Shown here: piece after piece, positions 57,604 through 64,000 of the stretch
Layout of the letters: every line of letters starts with the position of its first letter
Numbering within the stretch: the first letter of the stretch is position 1
DNA from: Phytomonas francai
Lineage: Eukaryota > Euglenozoa > Kinetoplastea > Trypanosomatida > Trypanosomatidae
Assembly (NCBI GenBank): GCA_001766655.1
Contig: MJCC01000010.1
Location: 119,013-183,012 of the forward strand
Direction: 5' to 3'
DNA length: 64,000 nt
Notes under the pieces: model-generated
Database searches by the model: none
What the model was told of the DNA's origin: nothing
Seen by the model: the letters and a program-made list of their open reading frames with translations, nothing else
Program-made: the position numbers and the translations under genes

Positions 57604-58389
57604 CTGCCACAGAAACTTTCTTTTTTACGCAGACAAAGATATGCTTGCTTGCCAGAGGAGCCCCTCTCTGTTTGACGATGGCAAGGTAGCACAGGGGCAT
57701 ACCTTTGCAAGTCACAGATAGGGAGTCATGAGGTCTACTTCCAAGCCTGCCTTTCTAAGCATCCTTTCTGAAAATTAGCAATAAGCTTGTGGATAGATTT
57801 CGCTTTATGTTGTCGTAGACATTGAGATTGACAAATTCCAAAGAATACCTGAAATTTCAATGGATTAATATAATAAAAAGGACGTATTACACTTCCATGC
57901 TCGCTTCTTTGAAGCTAAATTAATGATCCATACAACCTGAACTAAAGTGTAGCTGTACGTTATTGTTACCAATATGAGCCTGGTACGTACTTCTTTTTTT
58001 TTATAAAAATTCATTGCAACAATAGATATTTCTATTTTTCCAAAGAGTATGCTTGAGCCCTATTTCCAACAATTATGGGAATATAGCCCTTAAGCATGTT
58101 TTCCCGCTTGGTGCACTACAAAATACCGTTTGTATAGATCTTAAAAAAAAAAAACCATCAAATGCATCCAAAGTGGCTAAATATTATGTACATGTGTATT
58201 TTTATTTCATTCTCTCCTTCAAATATCTATAGGGTTGATATACGCACGTTTCGTTATATATTTCTCTTCCAACGCCTGTAAAGAGGTGTTTTTGCTTGTC
58301 GATCATTTGTCGTCCGCCTCAAACTGTTAATTATTTCTTATAGACCGGCTATTTTTCCCCTTAGTTAAAATTTTGGTGACGGTAAAAGT
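57604..58389. other. Intergenic spacer
   Basis: About 790 bases. The first 170 bases are less AT-rich but hold no gene I can support. A-run at 58143-58154. No tRNA-like fold seen. Confidence 0.5.
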
Positions 58390-60657
58390 ATGTTGAGGGT
58401 GTCGATTCACTTGACACAAAACGCTGGACGTCGCTCTGGGGGAAAAATTCCTAACCCTGGTAGCTCCTTGCTCAACCCATTTAGCCAGCGCGCACGACTG
58501 CGGAAAGCAATGAACGCCCACCAAAGAAATAATGAGAACTTCGAACACCATGCTTTGTTTTCCAACCTCGGGACGAGCTCGAGCACAGGAAGAAAAGATA
58601 AGCTTCCACAGGCTCTTTACCCTTCCAAAAGGGTCTCAGATTCTAAGAGTAAAATAGAAAAACAACAAAATCATGCCCTATTGCTTGGGCAGAGTGTCGC
58701 CGAGCAGGCAAAGCACATGACGGACACTGAGTGGGAGGCCGTACCGATGGAAGTAAAACACACATTTACTAAGTACATGAGCAGGCTCCTCAAAGAACAT
58801 CCAACTGAGGCAACAGAGCAGCAGCGTCGACGGTACTTCGAGACGACCATGTTAGACCCACGCGATCTTAATCCTAACCGCACTGTACGAGACGAGTACG
58901 AGCGCGTCAAAATGGGTTTACCGGTACAGTTGAAGAATCCTCAACGCTCGATGGGGCTGTCGCAGGCCATCTATGAGGCGGGTGACGCATCCCTTTTTGA
59001 GCCCGAAAATGTTCATAAGCTTGAAGATGCTATGATTCATACTAAGCAGGTTTTCGCAGACTACGTTCGAAAAAAAAGAGAAGGTGTGAGTACCGAGGTA
59101 GAACGTCGTCGGTTGGCCAACTTGACTGCGGACTTGAACGTTGAGACACAGAGGCACCTTGCGCACTTGTTCAAGTACGCGCAAGAAAAATTACGGAAGA
59201 TCGCAATCGAAGAGCGCCAGGCGCAGCTCAAGGAGCTTGAGCAGCTTAAGGAGCTAGTAGCACTACAAAAAAAGGGGAAGAAACTTTCTTCGGGTCCCGC
59301 TATCTTTAGTAAGATACAGTCGGTAGCCAAACGCAAGGCACGGCTGACTGCTTCCATCAGTAAAGCAGTTGGACTAGAGGTAGATGTGATGATGTCTCTA
59401 CTTGAGGAGCTAGAGGCTCAGGAAAAGTTTATGCAGTTTTGTGAAGTTTTTGCGCGTTTGACTCTAGGAAGGGGTTTCAACCACACAATCGAGGATGAGG
59501 GACTCGATGAATACACGGAAAGTCTGAAGAAACTTTATTCAGTGGATCCCCGAAAGTTGGGTACACTGGATGTCGTGCAGTATATGGCGGCTAAAGAGGA
59601 TGCACATCCAGTTGACTGGGCCAAACGCTGGTACGAAAGGGCCCTACTGGTGCCGTTACAGCACACACCAGAGTACAAACGACTGCAGAAGGTTCAACAG
59701 GCAGATAAGGAAGCACTTGAATTGAAGAAGAGACTGGAAACTTCTGAGGAAAGGGAGCCGACGGATACAGATGGAAGCCATTCACAAAACCCGATTCAAG
59801 CAGTAAGTTTAGAGGGCGACAAAGAAAACAGTTCTGGGCATGCAATTGCTTATCAAATAAGCCAGAATGCGGCAAAAGACACTAGAGACAAGGTGGCGCA
59901 AATTGTGGAAAAGATTTTCCTTAGACCAGAAGACCCACGACTAGAAAGCTTACACGAAAAGCGTCTGCGCTACTTAGCATACCTACAGTTAGAGAGACAG
60001 ATTATGCAAGCTCGTGAGAACGCGAAAAGGTTTGCCGGGATAGAGTTGATCCCTGAAGCTGAAGAGTGCCGGCAGCTTTATCGTCAGCTCATAGAGAGGA
60101 AGAAAGCGGTTTGCGACAATGCGGATAGTACCGATACTTTATCGTTTTTCTCGGCTGGAGGAACTGAGGGGTCTAGTCTGGATCAAACGTCGAACGTGTT
60201 TGCCATTGACCCAGAGGCAAACACAATATTTCAGCGGTTGCATGATATCACATTAAGCGTCATAGCACAGTACAAGAATATAAAGTCGTCAGGAATAAAT
60301 CAAGCACGAAACAATGTCGCTAAGAAAGCCCACAAGGTTGCACAGATTATTGAGGCCATAAGCAGCCATGGGCAATCTGATAAAATGAGTGAACTTCTTG
60401 CAGACAAAAAACATGCCGTTGCACAGAGGTTGCTTGGTGTTTTAGAGCGTGATGTCCTTTCCGAAGTTGAATGGCTCGATGCGATGCAGGAAGCAGATCG
60501 ACCTCCACTTCTTCCGATTCCCGAGGCGATGTCTTACACATCAGCGGCAGATATTCAGGCGTGGAGGGGTCTTAGAGAAGAGGAAGCGGAAAAAGTTACA
60601 AACCCATTTCAAAAAAAGAAGCGTTTTTTTCAACCTTCGTTGCTCGGCCAGGCGTGA
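58390..60657 (+). CDS. Probable mitochondrial protein, 755 residues, possibly truncated
   Basis: The N-terminus (MLRVSIHLTQNAGRRSGGK) is basic and Ser-rich, without acidic residues for its first 45 or so residues, like a mitochondrial presequence. The rest is charged and helical (IEERQAQLKELEQLKELV; YTESLKKLYSVDPRKLG), resembling kinetoplastid-specific mitoribosomal or RNA-processing proteins, though I cannot name it. The frame stops at a TGA (60655-60657), but the same frame remains open and strongly coding-like for another 59 codons to a TAA at 60835-60837. The annotated end may therefore be a recent nonsense mutation, a sequencing error or a readthrough site. Confidence 0.82.
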   Translation: MLRVSIHLTQNAGRRSGGKIPNPGSSLLNPFSQRARLRKAMNAHQRNNENFEHHALFSNLGTSSSTGRKDKLPQALYPSKRVSDSKSKIEKQQNHALLLGQSVAEQAKHMTDTEWEAVPMEVKHTFTKYMSRLLKEHPTEATEQQRRRYFETTMLDPRDLNPNRTVRDEYERVKMGLPVQLKNPQRSMGLSQAIYEAGDASLFEPENVHKLEDAMIHTKQVFADYVRKKREGVSTEVERRRLANLTADLNVETQRHLAHLFKYAQEKLRKIAIEERQAQLKELEQLKELVALQKKGKKLSSGPAIFSKIQSVAKRKARLTASISKAVGLEVDVMMSLLEELEAQEKFMQFCEVFARLTLGRGFNHTIEDEGLDEYTESLKKLYSVDPRKLGTLDVVQYMAAKEDAHPVDWAKRWYERALLVPLQHTPEYKRLQKVQQADKEALELKKRLETSEEREPTDTDGSHSQNPIQAVSLEGDKENSSGHAIAYQISQNAAKDTRDKVAQIVEKIFLRPEDPRLESLHEKRLRYLAYLQLERQIMQARENAKRFAGIELIPEAEECRQLYRQLIERKKAVCDNADSTDTLSFFSAGGTEGSSLDQTSNVFAIDPEANTIFQRLHDITLSVIAQYKNIKSSGINQARNNVAKKAHKVAQIIEAISSHGQSDKMSELLADKKHAVAQRLLGVLERDVLSEVEWLDAMQEADRPPLLPIPEAMSYTSAADIQAWRGLREEEAEKVTNPFQKKKRFFQPSLLGQA

Positions 60658-60837
60658 GACATCCCGGGCAGACCGCTGCTGTTCTGGGGGACGGGGGCTA
60701 CAGTGGTGCAGCAGGCCCTGCGGCACGCATCCGAGGACGCGGAGCGGAAGCGCCGGGGCGTGCCCCTCTCGCCACCATACCCATGTCCTGAAAACCCATG
60801 GGGGTGGCGACTGGCGAAGGACATTTTGGATGACTAA
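60658..60837 (+). other. GC-rich coding-like stretch in frame after a stop codon
   Basis: Continues the frame of the preceding gene past its TGA. It encodes 59 residues such as PGRPLLFWGTGATVV and ENPWGWRLAKDILDD before a TAA. Bases 60661-60780 are about 72% G+C (87 of 120 counted by eye), far above the rest of the window, and third codon positions are almost all G or C. The frame at +1 is also open through this area, so openness alone is weak evidence; codon choice and peptide quality are the stronger signs. Confidence 0.55.
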
Positions 60838-61125
60838 GCTATACAAGGGAGGAGATACAATGGTCCACATGGGATAGTTTTTTTCGTGTGTTTCCCGCTA
60901 AATGCTAGATACGGTATGGCCTGTGTGCCTGGATATATACCGATGTGCTTGCGACAAAGATCGCTGACTGGGAAGCATAAACGGGAGCGGTTGAAATGTC
61001 ACATGTAGTTGTACTACTTCGCTATTGTCTTTTTATTTCGACCCCCTTCGGTAAAAGTAATATTGATAAGCTCAAACGAATAAAATAAATACGTTCTAGC
61101 AAGGTAAAACCAACAGAAGCGCGAA
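60838..61125. other. Intergenic spacer
   Basis: Moderate composition. T-rich tract around 61022-61050 followed by AGs (61057, 61067) that could serve the transporter gene. No gene seen. Confidence 0.6.
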
Positions 61126-62574
61126 ATGAGGTCTGGAACCATGGATACACAGCCTACATACCCACTAAGCGGCGAGACGCAGTCTCCAACTCACAAAAAT
61201 GGCAATCCTTCTTTTTTACCATTACATGATCAGCCTGATTCTGAGCGACTGAATTCTTTCACAAATGATCGGGAGCCGACCCCTCCGCAAGAACATGACG
61301 AACTTTCTAGTATATGCTACTGTTCTTGTTTCAGGCCAGTTCTTAGTTTAATTCGACACGGCGGCTTTATCGCGAATATCTACAACCTGGCGAGTGCTAC
61401 ACTCGGCGCCGGCATAGTAACGGTACCCGGAGGTTTTGATAATTCTGGAATTATCGTTTCTGTAATCTTGTTGGCGGTTGTCTGCGCTTGTACGATTTAC
61501 TCTCTTCGATTGCTTGTGGAATCCAAAGAGTTGACTGGCCTGCGTTCCTATGAGGAGATGGCAAGATCGCTTCTAGGGAGGGGCTGGGACTACCTTACAG
61601 CCTTCCTCATGTTCATGTTCTGCTGGGGCGTTTGTGTCGGCTACGTCATTTCTGTCGCTGATATATTTGTCGCAATGTTTCAGAAAGAGGGCGAACCAGA
61701 GTACCCCCGATCCGGTCTGAAAGTCAGACTTTTTACTGCTCTAGTCTGGTTTGTTGCAATGCTGCCACCGTCTCTTCCAAAGCAGATCAACTCGCTACGA
61801 TACATGTCCTTCGTTGGGGTTATGAGCGTCGTGTTTTTCGTCATTTGTGTAGTCATCCACTTTGCTCGGAGCTCCAGCAGACCCTCCATCAAAGATCTTA
61901 AATTGGCTAATTCTGGCATGAATGCGGTCGAGGGTCTGAATTTGTTCATTTTCTCTTTTATCTGCCAGGTCAATGTTTTCGAGATCTACGAGGAAATGCA
62001 TAAGCCTACTGTAAGCCGGATGACTCGTGACAGCACCATTAGCATGATCCTCGTGGCTGTCCTGAACTTTGTCTCAGGCTTCTTTGGCTATTGTGATTTT
62101 GGTGAGGACGTAAAAGGGTCCCTGCTGCTTATGTACAGACCAGCCAGTAACGTGCTTTTCATGATCGCGTATATTGGTATATGCATCAAGGTGAGTGTAG
62201 GCTTCGCCATCTGCATCCAGCCGTCTCGCGATGCGATATACTACTCTTTGGGGTGGGGTAAGACCAGCGATGTGAAGACATGGGTTAACGTTCTGATGAG
62301 TGCCTTTTTGTCAACAGCGGCCTTCATCTGCGGCTTGTTTATCCCAGATATCAGCACCGTATTTTCGTTTCTAGGCGCTATTTGTGGCGGTGTGTTGGGC
62401 TTCTTGTTGCCTGCATATTTCTTCCTCTACACGGGTGGGTTCACGCTAAAGAGGATGGGCATGAGGAAGTTCGTTCTCGACTCCATTGGCTGCACGATAC
62501 TACTGGTTGGAGGTGTGGTCGCGGTTATTTTCGGAACCGCTGTGACTATCTATGATCATGTTGTAGCTACGTAA
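61126..62574 (+). CDS. Amino-acid transporter, AAAP family
   Basis: 482 residues with about 11 membrane segments. The first begins near residue 85 (IYNLASATLGAGIVTVPGG), the family-typical glycine-rich first helix with the GAGI motif. Others include IVSVILLAVVCACTIYSL, YLTAFLMFMFCWGVCVGYV, LNLFIFSFICQVNVFEIYEEM and TVFSFLGAICGGVLGFLLP. A hydrophilic N-terminal tail (1-75) precedes them, and CYCSCF near residue 62 could be acylated. Trypanosomatid AAAP carriers import single amino acids such as arginine, lysine or proline; the substrate cannot be told. A second ATG at 61141 is an equally possible start. Confidence 0.93.
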   Translation: MRSGTMDTQPTYPLSGETQSPTHKNGNPSFLPLHDQPDSERLNSFTNDREPTPPQEHDELSSICYCSCFRPVLSLIRHGGFIANIYNLASATLGAGIVTVPGGFDNSGIIVSVILLAVVCACTIYSLRLLVESKELTGLRSYEEMARSLLGRGWDYLTAFLMFMFCWGVCVGYVISVADIFVAMFQKEGEPEYPRSGLKVRLFTALVWFVAMLPPSLPKQINSLRYMSFVGVMSVVFFVICVVIHFARSSSRPSIKDLKLANSGMNAVEGLNLFIFSFICQVNVFEIYEEMHKPTVSRMTRDSTISMILVAVLNFVSGFFGYCDFGEDVKGSLLLMYRPASNVLFMIAYIGICIKVSVGFAICIQPSRDAIYYSLGWGKTSDVKTWVNVLMSAFLSTAAFICGLFIPDISTVFSFLGAICGGVLGFLLPAYFFLYTGGFTLKRMGMRKFVLDSIGCTILLVGGVVAVIFGTAVTIYDHVVAT

Positions 62575-63658
62575 GTTAATAGGACAGAGGTTTGGTCAAC
62601 GAGGCAGGATATTGGTTTGCTCTGTTTTCCACCCGTTTCGAGTTTCAATCCTATGCCCCTTACGAGTACAGGCCGTGGGTCGAAAACATGAGACGTGCGA
62701 AATGCATTCATATATCCAATCGCATATCATATTCTTTCAGTGCTTTTCTTTTTCCTTCTCATTTCATATTTTTTTCGACTCATATTTTTATTTTACTTTT
62801 CTTCCCTCCCCCGTTATTTTACTTTACTTTACCGTGAATAGCAATTTACATCGATGCCAGGCTGATTCTTTCCCGTTAATGTTGTAGTGAGTTTTAGTTT
62901 AATCATAATTTTTAATTTATATATTTTCTGAAAAAAAAATGGTAAATGCAATTATGTTTAATATATATACTTTAAGAGATATGTTCCATATATACTTTTT
63001 TCTTTCGTGAGTTCACATATTGTAGCGATAGGGAAAGCACAGGTGGGATGAAGCGGATCGAGTTTGTCTTTGGAAGCGCTTCGCCAGGAGGAGAGCGTGA
63101 CATCAAGCGCTGATGCCCGTTGGTATTGAGGCAACTTGATTTTCTCCATCACTTTTTCTTTGTTTCCCATTTTATTGCTACCAAATGAGAATGTAACTCT
63201 CAAGAGTGGAAGAAATAATGGCCGGCATTTGCATCGTATTTTCGGTTAATACACGGTTTAAATGATTAAGTCGTCCTGATAAAGTGTGTATATGAAACTT
63301 GGCTTAGAGGGGCTAAATTTAATATACAATGCAGGGTTTTTAGATATTTAATTCCTCTTTAATTGGTCTCTGGTGATGGTTCGGATGAAATGCATTGTTT
63401 TCTTGTGCGCCACCCTTTTACTTGCTATTGGAATCCCCTCATAATGCCGTCTGGTTGCTCTTCTCTTTTTGTAGACCGAAGTTAGTCTAAGCTGGGGCCT
63501 GTTGCCTCCGCTTGCCCAACAAGGAAAGCAAAAGTCTTCTTGTCACAGCTGCACTGGATTCAGTGTATTAGTCTAGTTTTGTTCCTTTTTGTGATGGCGA
63601 TACCTGTGCAATGGGCGGGCTGAGTAATTGTCTCAGTGAGGTCTAAAATATATACCTT
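62575..63658. other. Intergenic region at the possible end of the + unit
   Basis: T-rich 3' flank (62740-62830), an A-run (62931-62939), then less AT-rich sequence. Short ORFs on both strands lack good starts. No tRNA-like structure seen. It may be the start of a convergent strand-switch region. Confidence 0.4.
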
Positions 63659-64000
63659 TCAAGACAAATTGAGTACCGCGAAATCACGAACAGGTGGGGT
63701 TCCTACTTCTGGCAATGCTTTTTCTTCTTCCGGGATTTCTTCTGTTGTAATGGAATCAACTCCGGAAACGGTGTCAAACCCGATGCCCTCTGCAAATCCC
63801 ACCTCAGGTTTTCGATTACCCGCGAGGATTACTGATGAGTTGCACCATCTGAGATTGAGATTCTGTTCGGGCATCGAGGAGGAAGCTGAAGAAGCGCATA
63901 GTATGGGTAAAAGAAGGGATTTCTGAGATTTTGGAGAGGGTGCCCCAGAGCTGAATACGTCGTACTTGGCGCATGTTTTCCCTGATTTGTTGCTCGGCCA
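63659..64000 (-). CDS. Possible 3' end of a reverse-strand gene, cut by the window edge
   Basis: On the - strand a frame is open from the right edge (64000) to a stop at 63659, about 113 codons. Its last part is Glu-, Gly- and Val-rich with many G-first codons (GFAEGIGFDTVSGVDSITTE; EEEKALPEVGTPPV). The neighbouring - frame near the edge is also protein-like (ENMRQVRRIQLWGTLSKI), so a frameshift or pseudogene is possible. A + frame (63636-63926) opens only from GTG and is Ser/Pro-rich. No family recognised, and the call depends on sequence beyond the window. Confidence 0.25.
   Translation of the reverse strand, partial: WPSNKSGKTCAKYDVFSSGAPSPKSQKSLLLPILCASSASSSMPEQNLNLRWCNSSVILAGNRKPEVGFAEGIGFDTVSGVDSITTEEIPEEEKALPEVGTPPVRDFAVLNLS

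Noticed and set aside
58390..60837. TGA reassigned to tryptophan as in Blastocrithidia
   Set aside because: Genuine genes in the window (DC2, alpha-SNAP) end at TGA at the expected family length, and no gene contains an internal TGA.
60449..60877. 142-codon ORF in the +2 frame over the GC-rich island
   Set aside because: Mostly overlaps the end of the real gene; Cys/Arg-rich nonsense peptide with poor codon choice compared with the frame that continues the gene.
62592..62837. 81-codon ORF just after the transporter
   Set aside because: Starts at GTG; its first 40 residues look protein-like but the rest is Phe/Ser from T-rich 3' flank; no acceptor between it and the transporter.
1..64000. 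tRNA, rRNA, snRNA, CRISPR or insertion-sequence features
   Set aside because: Looked for T-loop motifs and tandem spaced repeats in spacers by eye and found none convincing; eukaryotic context makes CRISPR and IS elements unlikely. A covariance-model scan would be decisive.

Overview
The window looks like nuclear DNA of a kinetoplastid protist, most likely a trypanosomatid. Every convincing gene is intronless and lies on the + strand, as in a polycistronic unit. Genes are separated by AT- and T-rich spacers with pyrimidine tracts followed by AG, which resemble trans-splice acceptors. The gene content also fits: an AAAP amino-acid transporter, flagellar dynein factors, two eL27 copies and large low-similarity proteins. 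Base composition is more AT-rich than in Leishmania. I cannot name the species.

Layout. From 0 to 11.5 kb lie a ubiquitin-specific protease cut by the left edge, an outer-dynein-arm docking coiled-coil protein (DC2/CCDC114 type), alpha-SNAP, a probable TFIIH p34/Tfb4 subunit and a TMEM222/DUF778 membrane protein. From 12 to 21.3 kb lie a doubtful 162-codon ORF, CDP-diacylglycerol synthase, a FYVE-like zinc-finger protein, DNAAF4 (CS plus TPR) and URI1. The stretch 21.3-23.5 kb holds no intact gene but carries coding-like fragments in shifting frames, probably a decayed gene. From 23.5 to 36.6 kb lie Rpn7, a doubtful small membrane ORF, an RBM28/Nop4-like RNA-binding protein, a 1307-residue polytopic membrane protein, a DnaQ-type exonuclease and an 1105-residue protein with a Cys-rich tail. 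From 37.4 to 49.7 kb lie a disordered protein ending in a CaaX box, a 2.65 kb AT-rich gap with one plausible 62-codon ORF, a Sec7 Arf-GEF, an Acr2/Cdc25-like rhodanese and a protein with a degenerate Nudix-like domain. From 50.4 to 64 kb lie Trs23/TRAPPC4, two almost identical eL27 genes flanking an 1108-residue helical protein, a VASt-domain membrane protein, a probable mitochondrial protein followed in frame past its TGA by a GC-rich coding-like stretch, an amino-acid transporter, and a 1.4 kb tail where an open reverse frame may mark a convergent strand switch.

Functionally this is a mixed housekeeping array, as expected where gene order does not follow function. Two genes serve axonemal dynein (docking and cytoplasmic preassembly). 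Several serve membrane traffic and lipid biology (alpha-SNAP, Arf-GEF, TRAPP, FYVE, CDP-DAG synthase, VASt). I found no mobile element, CRISPR array, tRNA or rRNA gene, and no convincing multi-gene novel system. The observations most worth following are the GC-rich in-frame extension at 60.66 kb, the sharply bounded eL27 duplication, the decayed gene at 21.6-22.5 kb and the CaaX protein.
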